Assembly (NCBI GenBank): GCA_964057225.1
Contig: OZ059894.1
Coordinates: 16,770,476 to 16,834,475, forward strand
DNA: 64,000 nt
Direction: 5' to 3'
Source: Auanema rhodensis
Taxonomy: Eukaryota; Nematoda; Chromadorea; Rhabditida; Rhabditidae
The notes beneath the pieces are model-generated. The model saw only the letters and a program-made list of their open reading frames with translations, was not told where the DNA came from and did no database searches. A program made the translations under genes and the position numbers. The first letter of the stretch is position 1, and each line of letters opens with the position of its first letter. Shown one piece after another: positions 13,961 through 27,082 of the stretch.

Positions 13961-14777
13961 TATCTTTCAACTAGAATATATCTTTATTCCAACAGCCATA
14001 CACGAGAAAGCATGCACACTGCTATTGCCGTATGCGTGGAGAAGATGCGAAGCTGATACAATCATTGATGTTGATGATCTGAGGGTCTGCAGTAACCCCA
14101 TATATTCCTGATACCTACTATTAACGAAGCACGTAAAATGCTTTTATCAAAGTAAAGCGTACTATCATGTAATAGCTTGAAAACCCAAACGTTGCTATTT
14201 CATTAACAAATCAAAGAAATAGAGTGAAAAGATGAGAATGAAGACGGAAGATAGAAAGACGGACGAAGGGAAAGAAACTTCATAGCAACATGACTTAACT
14301 GAAACATTGCTCTGGAACTTTTAGTTTCCAGGGTTCTTATTCTTTCTCTCTCTCTCCTATTTCGCTGTCTGTCTCAGTCTTCAACCTTAGAATAAACAAC
14401 ATTTTTAGTCAAATTAATGAAAGTTTTATGACATTTAAGAAACTTTGTGCTACTTTTTGGGTGCTGTCAATGGTTGTCAGTCTGCTTTATGAACCATTTT
14501 ACATTCTGGTCAAATACTGAAACATTTCAGAAGTAGACTTCTGTGTAATTAACCTGACCCAGGTTAACGGAACAAGAAAGGGAAGTAATTATAGTTGCTT
14601 ATAACTTTGATTGTTAGGGAAACATCAAGAAGGAAATATGCATGTATATGTACATATGTATGTACATATACTATGTATCTATATTCTTTAAAATTTTCAA
14701 GGAAGTAACGTCTATATACAGAGAACAAGATAAACTGTTTTCTTCAAATATATACATTCATACACATACATCTATAC

Positions 14778-14801
14778 TTATATATATATATATATATATA
14801 C
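14778..14801. repeat. (TA)n microsatellite
   Basis: Short TA run in AT-rich non-coding DNA. Confidence 0.8.
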
Positions 14802-16076
14802 ACTAAACTATATGTATATAGTTTAAAATATATAAAAAAATAATTTAGTTATGGCTTATTATCTACTCAGAAACGATATTGTTTTTCAAATAGGTTTTGA
14901 TAACATTGTTTGTAAATAACAGTAAATAGAAAAGATAAAACACAATTCAACAACTATTACATATAGTTAAGAATAGTTGTAGTTAATCGGATTAAGAATA
15001 AGATGAGGAAATCGTAAATCTTTCTTTTTTTGTTGTGAAAAGATTTAATTAATTGAAAGAAGATCAAATTATTCTTTGTCTGTTCATCGCATTCTTCCAA
15101 AGTTGGCATAACGTTAAAGATGTACACATATTGCTATTCAGAAAAAAAAGAAGCTAAATCATATCGTGTAATATATATTTATAAAATATTTGAATGTAAA
15201 ATAACTTTTATGCAGTTTTAAAGCTAAATGTATGAAGATACGAGAGAAGAGGCAAAGTTAGTGTCAGAGGGTATGGCTTTAAGAGAACAATGAAATTGGA
15301 GACGAAATTGGACTAAAAAGTGAATTAAGGACCGCACTAGATGTCCTTTTCTTCTCATCTTTTCCAGTTAAAACTACTTGTTTGTCGTTTCAAACTTTAA
15401 ACTCATTCTTCTTCTCATGTGATGATCAGCATAAGTAAGAAAGTAGAGAAGATAACGCCAAATACAACTTTGTAAAATAATTGTTGTAAAATTTTTTAAT
15501 AAATCAATTAGTAATATATAATTAAAAAAACTAAATATATTAATCAAATTCGAAACATTTGTTCAAAAAAAAATATTTTGAAAACGTGTGAAGAAAAGAA
15601 GATATGGTTTTTCAAATTGATATCGTAGAAATAACGAAATCAACAAGCTTTAAGCGTGCAAGAATGTCATAAAAGAGGGTCCGAAGACGAATCCTCAAAA
15701 CACAACATCTGCTTAGACTTAGACGAAATAATTGGAAAAAATACAAAAACGTTAATCATTTTGTATAATATGTATAGTATATGTATATCCTTATATGTAA
15801 AAAAAATGATTTAATAATTAAAATCTTTATAATAACTGTTTTGATCAGTTATGAATGAGCATGTAAAACAAAAATTCAAAGTATTATTTGAAATACAATT
15901 ATAATATTAGATTGTTTGAGCAACAAACTATTAGTTTAAGTGAATGATCTATATAGATTCCAAATAGTTTTTTTCTTATTCAAATGAAAGAACTTATGTG
16001 ATATTGAAATTCAAATTATACATATACATATGTTGGCACTTCAGTTTTCCAAATTATTAATTCATCAACTTAAAAC

Positions 16077-18275
16077 TTAATAAGTTGGTCCGCCATAATT
16101 TGTGTAATCTCCACCCACACCTCCGATCTGAATCACAGGTTGTAAGTAAAATATAAGTATAACTTTTAATTTATAACATATATATATGTAGAATATATAA
16201 GAAATAATTTAAAATTTATAGTAATTAACCTGAGAATTTGTAGAATATCCATTGTATTGAGCTGCAAATTCTCGTTCTTCTTTTCGTTGACGATTTTTGG
16301 ATCTCTGATAGCATACAATCATCAGAATTGTACCAACAATGAAAACCACGAGTACAAATGCCAATAACACATATACTCCGGCCATCCTATATAATAAATT
16401 ATAATAAAAGATGTAAAATATTGATTAAACATATAAAAAAAAGAATAAAAACTGTACCAATGTTGGTCTTTAGCGCAACATCCATGAGCACAACAACCGG
16501 CTTCTCGTTCGCAACTATAAAAAAAATGTTTTTTTTGTCTAAAAATATAAATTCACTTACCCTACTGTGACAATTTTATTATTTGTTCGTTTAGCTTCAT
16601 AGATACATCTGATAAAACCTGAGAAACTACCTGAAATATTTTATATAAAATCACGTTTTTACGTGTGAACAAAGTATTATTTTGTAGTTTTGCAACGTAA
16701 ATAGCGGTTGAATATATCGATATTCTAACTAATGAACAACATTTTAATTAAATTTCTTTCAGATTCTTTCTCACAGGACAATATTAATCAATTTTTTGCA
16801 ACACCAAATGATGAGTCTAGAGTGAGAGCTTCATCTGAACAGGACTTGGTCAAAGGAACGGAAAGCAAACGAAATTCAAAAGGCTAAGAGGAGTTTCGGA
16901 CGACGACACGTACGTGAAGTGTTTAGGACCGGTTACGACTGAACATGAATCGCCGTCGTTGTCGTCGTATGAGCTCTCCTAGGCACAAGACTATGATCGT
17001 TCATTTTCTTCTGAGCACAAAAAAAAAAGAACAAATGAAGGCAAGTAACATCAGGTTATGTAATTCCATGTATGACTCAGATTATTCGGACAAAAATCCA
17101 AATAATTCAGAAAACAAACAAGGTAATAGATTAAAGATTACGAATGTTAAATGATGAAACAAATAAATGATCTATCAACTACCTTCTAACTCTTGACGAA
17201 GATATTTTCCTATGCTTCCATGCTGATCAACTTCAGCTGATGTAAGAGGCGCAACCTAAATATAATAATAATAAAATAAATATTAAAATTAAAAATAATA
17301 AAATAATGTAGTTTCATATATGAAAAAGAAAAAAACATGATACTGTACCTGTCCTGTTGGCTGTGACATATCTGAACCACTACTGATCGGATTGTTTTGT
17401 CTGAAATATTATGAGTATATTTGAAAAATTAAATAAAATATTTAAATACAAATTATAATATTATTATATAGTTATACTTGAAAAATGAATAAAAGTATTG
17501 ATATAATGAAAATGATAACAGTTGACTGTATTAGTCATTCATCATTTCATTGAAAATATTACAAAAATTGAAAAATTAGTTGGAAAATTCGTATACAGAA
17601 AAATATGTTTTGTGAAATAAGTCATGAAATAAGAAAGAGATTAAGGTGTGTTTGTTGGATTGTCGGAACGAGGGGAGAGAATGCTGCCGGCGGGCAGGCT
17701 ATTTGCGCGGAGCAGCAACTAGAACAAAGTGGAAGAAAGTGGATGATAGACCAAGAAGAGGAGGAGGAGAAATAGAAGAAAAACCTGGAAAGAAGCTAGA
17801 ATGAAACGTTGATTTGACTAGATGGACACGTAAGAAATTCGTAAGGCTTAGTGATGTTTACAAGCGAACATGTTATTAATAAGACAGTTTTCACCTCTAA
17901 ACTATGTATAAGGATAAGATATAACCATTCAATTTCCATAAATGTTATTTCTACATACATATAAGTAGAGTAGGTTCATCTCTTTTTATTCGTCAGAGTT
18001 AAGTAAATATGGATAGTATAGAGGTATTGATATCCGACTACAATAAATTGGTATAGGAGGCATAATCGTATATTATTTAGCTCTCTTTAGATCACTCAAA
18101 CCGACAAACTTAAGTAATTATATATATAGATAATATCCAATATATTGTAAAAAAATGATGAGAAATATAATATTATAGTTATGTTATATAAAGGAAAAAT
18201 ATTTTTGTTAAAATCTCACGGATAAAATGTAGGATTCGTCCTTGTATTCGAAGGTAATGTATCCCAACGGCTCAT
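16077..18275 (-). CDS. Small single-pass membrane protein with CC-x3-CC motif (Shisa/VOPP1-like architecture)
   Basis: Seven exons join in frame to 171 aa: 18220-18275 (ATG at 18273-18275), 17349-17400, 17183-17255, 16561-16630, 16458-16514, 16230-16386 and 16077-16127 (TAA at 16077-16079). All junctions have GT donors, AG acceptors and compatible phases. The N-terminal half (1-60) is polar and has no signal peptide. Residues 68-99 form a Cys-rich patch with RCIYE and then CEREAGCCAHGCC. Residues about 106-129 are a strong hydrophobic segment (VYVLLAFVLVVFIVGTILMI), followed by a basic stop-transfer (CYQRSKNRQRKEE) and a short Gly/Tyr tail ending GGPTY. A Cys patch ending CC-x3-CC just before one membrane span is typical of VOPP1/Shisa-like proteins, which act as trafficking adaptors. 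Assignment to that superfamily is inference from layout, not recognised orthology. Confidence 0.78.
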
Positions 18276-21200
18276 TTTAATTCTGAATTGATTATTTTAT
18301 TTAGTTTAAAGCTAAATTTCCTAAAATTATATTATTTTTTTATTTGATTCTTGTGTTATTTATATATTTTATGATATCTATGCCTATTTTAGCATTAAAA
18401 ACTAATCCATGAGAGAATATGATTGAATCATTTCTAAATTATATATTTGCTATTCTGACACACTTATATTTTAACTTATGCTTATCATAACTTAATGTTC
18501 TTCCCTCAACTATAAAAAAACTTCTGAATAATACATTCATTTCTGAGAAGTCATTATCTTAAGGGGAAAAAAAGAAAAAAAAGGTATACTTCATTTGCAT
18601 ACATACATATTTAACCTTAAATACATAGTTAGATACCTAGATATAGATATTGAGAGGGAGAGAGAGAAAGAGCGGGGGAGGGCAAAGGATTGGGGAAAGA
18701 AGCTGGAGAGAAAGTGAGAAAGAAAGTGAATATAATAGTTTGGATGATTCTGATATTACATCTCATCAGTACGGCATGAAAAACAAAATAATTATTGGAA
18801 AAGAAGAACGATAAAGCTAAATTCAACTCGAACACCTGAATCAATACTGTCTCGATTGCATTTTTGTGCTATGACTGATCAAAATTGTGAGTGGGAGAAG
18901 CTTGTCTCATATTCTCTCAACTTCTCTGTATAATATATTCTTTCTCGTACACCTCTGTTCCATCTACATCTCCAGCGGCACAATCCGGTTGTCGAAGTCT
19001 TCTGCACAGAAGGAAAGCAATTCTCTCTTCATCGCATTGTTCATTTTGGAGCTCAGTCTTTAACGTTCTACAGGTGACTTTTTCCTTCGTTCTTTCCCCT
19101 CTAACATAGCATAATCTCTCAGCAGGACTGTGGTCGTTAGATTGTTTGCATAGTTTGAACAGCTATGTAGCCTCTCCCTCTCTTTCTATCTTCTCTCCCT
19201 CTCTTTATATATCGCATCTTCTCTGATCTTCTCTACAAGCTTTACTTCTTTTTCCACACCTTCTCTTTTTAAACTTTCTTCTTGGAACCTTTCCCTTCAT
19301 GGATTCTTTTTCGACCGAAAGTCAGGCAACTAGCTTCCTATTCTTGAGATTGCCAAGTGTTCACCATTCGGCTTATCACAATCTTTTTCAATTTCTCTAC
19401 AAGATTAGTGATCTCAAAGCAAAAACTTGATTTTTGAATAACACAGGAACCAAATAAGTCACAAATAATTTGAATATATATTATGATTTAAAGAAAAAAT
19501 AACAATTTAAACATACTTTGAATACTGTAATATAAGGCTGTATGAACTCACAATTTAACTTTTTGATTTTCTGAAAATAAATAGAAAGATTAAAAAAAAA
19601 ATTTTATCAAAAAATATTATGAAATTCAGAAGAAATTACTTCTGAATATTAAGAATAAATATTTTAAAATATACATAAATAACATAAAATTTGTTAAGAA
19701 AACTACAAATGATGCTTAGAAAACAATATTTTCGAAGAAGCTTTAGATAAAGAAAGCTTAGCGAAATATGATGTTTAAAATAAAAATCCTGTGATAACAT
19801 GATGGGAGGAGATGTCAGTGCTTTAAAAAGAAAATTGACGAATTTAAAAAAAGAAACAACGTTGAGAAAATATAATTAAACAGAGACACAACATAAGAGG
19901 TAAAAGAAAAATTGGTGAGCTAATCACAAGGGTCAAAGAGAACGAAAAGGTGAAGTTGAGCTAAAGTGTCAAAAATAGATGAAAGAACACGACACAAGAC
20001 GAAAAAGAAAGAGATGTCGACAGTCGATCAGGATTAGTGGCAACCGTTGGTTGAAAAGAATAAAATAAATTTTGTTTCCAAAAAGAGACGCTAAAGCAAT
20101 AATTTTGAGGACGAAAAAGAAGAAGAAAACGAAGAAAAATAAGAAAAAGATATTTTTCAATATGTAATAAAGGAAGCCGACTATAAGCAATCATCCATCT
20201 AAAGAAGGAAACGAGCCAAGTTGATATTTATTCTACGATTGACTTGCCTTTTATTTGCATTTAAATATCTGATTGAATGCAAGAATTATCAAATCTGTTC
20301 GTACTGTGACAAGCACTGATCTGATACATCTTCGTATATGTATTTAAGATTACGGTAAGAAATAAATATAAATATAACATAACTGACAATCCAAGCTGTC
20401 CCCTTCTCTGGCTGTTGACAGTTTTTGTGTTGAATTCAGACAAAAAAAATCGTTTTCGTCCTATATGTCAAGAAGAGCTCGAAAAAAACTTCCTTAACTT
20501 TACTCAAAGTGCTGATGACAGTTGAAAACAGTTCAATTGTCATTTGAAAACGTAGTGCGAAATCAAAGAAAATGATGTCAATATCTGAGAAAAGGTGGAT
20601 AGAAAATCGAAAAAAATTTTTTTTTTTTGACAAATTCCATTGTATTCAATCGAAAAATGACCGAATATGCACCCGAAACTGACAACAAACATAATTTTTG
20701 CTATTGAATACACATTCTATAACAGGAAAATTTTGAAAATGAAATCTAGCTCTTTTCATTTTAAAAGAAAATACGAAAAAACTACAAAAAGAGACTGAGT
20801 TCAAAACTAATGTAAATCACATGAATTCTAGTTTGATTAAGCTTTGTTTATAAATATTCGATTAAGACCACCCATGTTTATACATATTTACAATATATGA
20901 TTAACTTCAATTGTGATAGATATTATGCATAAACATGATGAACATGGTCAAGCCTCTATAAGCAGTCGCTTCGTGTATCCCGCTTCTGTCCAAATCATTG
21001 TGTGTATATGTGTGTTTATGTATTTTGTCTGACCTGAGCCTCAGGGCATTTCTATTGTTTTAGAGTCGGCGAAAGCATTGCGAACATAGTCATAGGTACA
21101 CTTTCTATCTCTTTACGTTATGTATTCATTCTCCTTCCTAACCTCAATTGTTCTTCCGTTCCTCTCTTCTTCACTTTCTCTCTATCTTTACGAACTTTCT

Positions 21201-23496
21201 CTTCCATACAACAAGCTTCCACACTAACCCATCTCCTGTATTTAAAATAATAAATGTTGGAAAATATTAAATTATTCAATCATTACATCTACTTCATCTC
21301 ATCTTAATTATTCTCTTACTATCATACAAAATAATATAATAAACATAAAATTAATAAAATAAGAACTATAGAATACAAGAAATAATAATTATATAACAAA
21401 AAAAATGAAATTTTTTTGTATAATATTGAAAAACAAAATAAAAATCTTTTTTTAAAGCAAATAATACAAATTATTTTAATTTTTAATATAAAATATTTAA
21501 TAAAGTCCTACTTTATCACATTTACGTGAACTTTCACGTAAAAAAAATAAAATAACATTGACAAAGGTTCAAAGTTTTGGAAAAAATGAGCAAATTCATT
21601 GCTGCAAAAGCTGCTAGGTTCAAAGGTAACAGCAACATTACGAAAATACTTCTTCATTGCTCATTCATTAAGAGGCTGAGTAAATACCCTTCTGATTTGG
21701 CTAAACAACTTGATTTGAGTTGCTCCTCTTGCTGCTGTTCACAGGTCTTTACGGAACATCTAGGTCGCCGTATTTAGAATTTATTAAACAAATAATTCTT
21801 TTATAAAATATATTTTTAAAATAAATTATGACAAGAAATTCATTTTCTATATACTTAATATAACAATAATTCCAAGAAAATATGCTATTATATACATATA
21901 TTATTAAAATTATATTTAAGAAATGTATAATTTTATTTTTTATAAAAATATAGAAAAATAAAAATTCTTAAAGAAATTAGATAACATCGTAGCATTATCA
22001 ACCATGTTCGTAGAGTTCACAGTACTAAGATACTTTCACCTAAAATACAAGGCCATACGACGAATGAAATATTATCTGTGGAATAAAATAGGTTACCAAT
22101 CTATAACATAGCCATAATGAATATCCAAATATCTTGTATTTCATGTTTCAATCTTATATTTTTCTTATTTTAGTAATGAAGTTGTGATGATCACAAGTTT
22201 TTCTTCTTACAAACTATTCATCTAGCTAATGCTCTTTGCTCCTATTTTCTCTCAATTTTTTGTTCTCTCTCAATTCGTTTTTCTTCACGTCTCACGTTAA
22301 TGCATCGATTTTCCAGGAGCTTCACAGGTTTTAGTTCCTTTTTTGAATTTACTAACTTTTTCTCATCTAATTTTTAGTGAATAAATCAGATTTCAATCAT
22401 TTTTTTAATATATTTACTACGTAGTTAATAAAACTTTATCAAACAAATTTAATTTAAAACTCCATTTATATATATGGGAATTATTGAAAAACAAGTAGTA
22501 CATACACGAATTTGCCAAAAGAAATTGCTCACGACATATTGCTCTTGCTCAAAACTTAGTTTAAAGTGACTCAAACCTCCCGTGAAATCTTTAAACCACT
22601 TAGTTTTTTTTTTATTTACTAATCTCGATATTTTGTATAACTACACTATAGTGTAGTTTGATGTTGAGATGACATTCAGCTGTTTGACTGCAATCGACCT
22701 GTTGGCCCAATTCGTTGTAGAAAGTAATGAAAAACGCAAAACTTTTGCTATTTGAATGACTGAACTTGCGTTTATTTCATGAATATATTTTATACAATAT
22801 GATAAGTTTGTTGTATATCTTAGTCAAAACCAGCAATTGAAGAATATTTTTGATTGATAAACAGATAATAACGCGTTTTTCCAAGATTATCAATGCAACT
22901 TGAACTAGTTAGGTTTGTTACAAAATCTGTGTGTATTTTTCCTTGTCTGTGATCATTATTTTGAGCTATTAAAAGTACTAAAAAACGTTAATAATATTAC
23001 ATTTCCTTATTTTGTTTTTTATTTTGAAATATATACAATACAACTATAAATGTATTCATCTCTTTGTTCATTTTCCCTCTCTTTCTCCTTCTCTTCTTCT
23101 TCTACTCATCATCTTTATTTCTCTCTCTTTAACATGAAATGCATATATTTCGTTTTTCTCTGTTTCTATCATGTTTATTATGCTATTTTTATATTTATTT
23201 TTTGCTCGAAATGTTCTCAAATCAACATCATTCTGCACCTTCCGTTCATCTGTTCTCTTGTACTTTGCACTCTGCTCTCAATTTCGCCTTCTTTTATCTC
23301 CTTCAAACTTTAACTTCACTCCTAGTCCATTCTTATCAAACGAAGCTCCGAATATAATAGTTTTTTGCGTTGTAAATAAGATTTTCTAATAGATTTACTT
23401 AACTTTCTAATCATCCGTTTGATTATAATGATATTCTTGGATTCATTTGTCCAATTACACAGCTTGTTTTAGATATTTCAACGTAAAAACTACATT
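18276..23496. other. About 5.2 kb without a recognisable gene
   Basis: Both strands contain only short open frames. The plus strand is pyrimidine-rich around 18.9-19.4 kb and 21.1-21.2 kb. A 66-codon plus-strand frame at 21577-21777 has no family match and no splice support. A 20-bp perfect palindrome sits at 22639-22658. A promoter for the CPT-like gene must lie at the right end; an AG preceded by GTTTT about 25 bp before its ATG could be a trans-splice acceptor. Confidence 0.5.
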
Positions 23497-26400
23497 ATGG
23501 AGAAAAAGGTTCGCCCACCGTTTCCTTTATACAAAAAATTTCCAAGTCAATTTGAACGAGCTTCCTATAGACTCTATGTGAGTTTCTTAATTTTTTGAAA
23601 TTAAATATTTGTTTCTTTGAAGAATGCTCTGGATAACAAGTTATGGCCTATTCGTCCAGCATACTTCTCTATGTCCCTTGTCGCCAGTACAGCATATCAC
23701 TATAAGATGGATCTGCTGCCAAAATTTGAGAACAAATACCTGGAACTTGTCAAACTTGGCTTAGTCTCCTTTTCTTCAGTTTATGTGCCTGTTTTGCTTA
23801 TTCGCCAATTTTTGAGCCGATTCTATTTCTCATACAAAGGATTTTTGTTCGAGAAACCAAAGAATCCTTCATGGACAACTAAAATCTGGGGGGTTAGTCC
23901 CAAATTTTATTTTTTTGTTTTGAAAATTTCTTCAAAAAATAGTAAATGTTTGTATTCTTCAGGCTTTCCGCTCATTATTATCTTTAACACCTCCTTTACT
24001 CAAATCATGCGATAATCTCTTACCAAAGCTATCTTGTCCTGATCTAGATGATACAGTAAAGAGATATTTGGCTTCTATCAAGAATCTGATGAGCGAAGTT
24101 ATTTAAAACTCATTCAATTCAATACAATCTGATTTATCTGCAGGAAGAATTTGCTTTAGTGTCAGAACAAGCTGAAACATTTTTGCGCGAAGAAGGTCGT
24201 AAGCTTCATACATATGCTCGACTATATTCTATGTTTGCTGATAACTATGTGACTCCTTTTTGGGAAAAATATGCTTATCTCTACAGCAGGTTAGTGGTCA
24301 ATTGTTTTATGATTATTAAACTTTGTATTCTGATGTTTTTTTTAAAGATTTTTAACATCCTTGTTTGACGATGAACTAAATTTTATTAAACAAATAAAAT
24401 GCAAAAAATATATTTTTTAACATTCTCAGTAATCAGAAATATTTTTTATTTAATAATTTTTATTAAGGTCGCCTGTTTTGATCAACAGCAGTGTAGCTCA
24501 TGTAGATCTATATAGGGACAAGCCCGCTACATGGGCAGTACGTGCTGCTCATGTTGTCTACATCGAAACTCTTTCACATTTGGCAATTGATCGTCAAACT
24601 TACAAGCCAGTGGGTTATTTTGCTCCTTTGGTGTTGTACTTTGAGACTTGAATCATCGTTGTACCTTTGTCGTATGTTGCATGTGGTAATTTCAGCTGGG
24701 TGATGGGCTGTTATGTGCAAGACATTATGATAAGATGTATGCTGTCACAAGAGTTCCGGATGCACAATGTGATTATTTGAAGAACTACGGTAAACAATAA
24801 TTTGTATTAATTTGTAAAGAAAAACGATTGTATTTAAGGAATATCAAAGCATGTTGTATTCTATTATAAGGGAGGATTCTATCGTGTACAAGTATGTGAT
24901 GAGAAGAATAATATGTATTCAGTTGAACAATTGACGAAGTAATTTCAGAATTTTCTGTCAAAATTTGAAAATTATTTTTAGAATTTTTGCTGAGCTTGTA
25001 TCCAGAGAGGATGCTGCTCGCAGCAGAAGATGTGAACATGTTGCTGCTTTAACTACTGATTCTAGGTATATTTTTTGAATAATAAATTAATAAAAATGAT
25101 ACAAATTTATAAAATTTTTAGAGATAAATGGGCTGCTAATCGTGAAAAGTTCTTCTTGAATAACCCAGTTAACAAGAAAACTTTGGAAGAAATTGAGAGT
25201 GCTATCTTTTTCCTCATTTTCGATGACACAGATGAATATGACTATATTCCAGTGAGATAATTTTCATCAAACTAACTAGTTGAATTGTTAAAAATTGTAG
25301 GAAAAACCTGCCGTCCTCTCGAACTATATGAGAAACATGTTGACAGGAAATGGTGCTAACCGATGGTCAGACAAATCATTGAACTACATTGTAGCTAAAA
25401 ACACAAGAGTAATACTTCAGATCAATTAGTTTTTAATCATTTTCATCTTTGTTTCTGATTTTAATTAACACAAATCATCAGATAACAAAATTGAAATATG
25501 TTTGATTACAGTGTGGTGGAACAACTGAGCATTCTATTGCTGATGGATCCGAATTTGATCATATTATGGAAAACTTTGTTTATATGGATACTCAAGTTTT
25601 AAAGTTTGAATTACTTCATTATTATTTTTTATTAATCAACTTGATTATGGGTATCCACCAATTGAGGAGCAAAAGAAAATGGAAATTGTAACTGAAGCAG
25701 ATAAGAAAAATCTGATTCTAGCTAAAGAACTTGAAATTCAAGTTGATGACGAGGTTTTACTTTGAAGAAAAAGAATTTTTTTTTAATTATTATTTAAGAT
25801 GAATGCCGAGATTGAACGATGTATGCTTTCTCATGCTCAACGAGCTGAAGATGTTGATATTGAAAGTATAATCTTCAGGTTTTTTTCAAACTCAAATATA
25901 AACTAAAGTATTTTACTTCAGAGACTTTGGTAAAGGTCTAATTAAGAAGTGCGGAGTTTCACCTGATGGATTCATTCAAATGGCAATTCAAATAGCTAAT
26001 TACAGAGTCAATATATACATAATTTTAGAAAAATTTTAATTAATGTCTTTTTCTAGGATCAAGGAAAGTTTGTGTTGACATATGAGCCAGCATCTGCTCG
26101 TTTCTACAAAAATTCTCGAACTGAGACTCTTCGTACAGTATCTGATGAATCATGTGCTTTCGTTAAGGCTTTCTTGAACTCTGAAGTTCCAGTTAGTTAA
26201 TATAGAAAAGTTCATAATTTATAATTTCAACTTATAGAATGAAGAAAAAATAAAATTATTAAAAATTGCTTGTGATGCTCATGGTCAACGTAATCGTGAA
26301 TGTATGGTTGGCAAAGGAGTTGATCGCCATTTATTTGTTTTATACATATTGAGTAAAGGAACAGATATTTCATCACCATTCTTGGATCATTATATTTCTC

Positions 26401-26802
26401 AGAAATGGTTACTTTCTACATCACAGGTAAAGATATCATTATAATTTCTTAAGCAAATGCTCTTAAGGTTCCTAATTGTACTAACCAAATCAATGAAGAT
26501 GATAATATTGATGATACATGGCTGGGAGCCTGCTTTGGCCCTGTTGCTCCTACAGGTTACGGTAAGTATTATTTTTAATAATTTTGTAAAATAATAATAA
26601 CTGATAGGTATCTGTTATCGTATGGGTGGAAATCATTCAATCATTGCACATGTCTCTAGCTTGCATGAAGCTGAGAATACGGTATCATTAGATATTTTCA
26701 ATTAAAATATTTATTAAATTATTTTAGAATTCTGAACGATTTGGAAAACATTTTACTAATACACTGAACGAAATGATTGATTTATTCAACGTTCGAGAAT
26801 AA
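23497..26802 (+). CDS. Carnitine O-palmitoyltransferase 1-like enzyme
   Basis: Nineteen exons give about 730 aa: 23497-23577, 23623-23892, 23963-24097, 24144-24289, 24468-24609, 24696-24789, 24839-24938, 24982-25065, 25122-25251, 25301-25408, 25512-25595, 25667-25753, 25799-25878, 25922-26006, 26057-26191, 26238-26426, 26468-26561, 26608-26681 and 26728-26802. The choline/carnitine acyltransferase domain is complete: catalytic His at about residue 437 in [12 protein letters not shown] (CPT1 EHAWAD), [47 protein letters not shown] and [12 protein letters not shown]. The N-terminus keeps the CPT1-type membrane hairpin region and the SYKGFLFE linker, so it should sit in the outer mitochondrial membrane and move long-chain acyl groups from CoA to carnitine. 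The start is short: the segment before the first hairpin, which carries malonyl-CoA sensitivity in mammalian CPT1, is reduced to about 27 residues. The exon 11-12 junction is the least certain, since the intron as drawn contains an open YGYPPIE stretch. Confidence 0.9.
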
Positions 26803-27082
26803 TCAACTCAACGAATTTCATAAAAAAATGTTTTTATTTTTTGAAATATTATCTAACTCAAAATTCTCACTCGTTTTAATTTTGCTTTGAGCATTCCTGT
26901 TACAGGTTTATTCTTGTTGTACATAAAACTTTTTCTAATTCATTATGTAACTTATAAAAATGAATGATTTACAAAAAATAAAATATATATTCAATTTATT
27001 TATTACTAAAATATTTTTTAAAACAAAATATACTTCATTATTTGAATATAAAAACTGAAAAGTTCAATGAATCATTGGAAAT

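Larger units (their letters stand above)
1999..16076. other. Gene-poor 14 kb with microsatellites; upstream/intronic region of the EAG gene or intergenic
   Basis: No protein family was recognised on either strand. Open frames here are short, low in complexity and unsupported by splice context. The plus strand from about 3 to 11 kb is strikingly purine-rich and carries GA, GAA, CA and TA tracts (listed separately). Because the first visible EAG exon begins at a splice acceptor, part of this DNA may be a long 5' intron or regulatory region of that gene, but no upstream exon could be proved. Confidence 0.5.

Noticed and set aside
13394-14111. 130-164 codon frames dominated by Ser-Leu repeats
   Set aside because: They arise from GA/CT dinucleotide tracts; non-repeat parts match no family.
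21577-21777. A 66-codon plus-strand frame with an N-terminal basic stretch and a Cys-rich end
   Set aside because: No recognised family, no neighbouring exons in phase, and length within expectation for random open frames.
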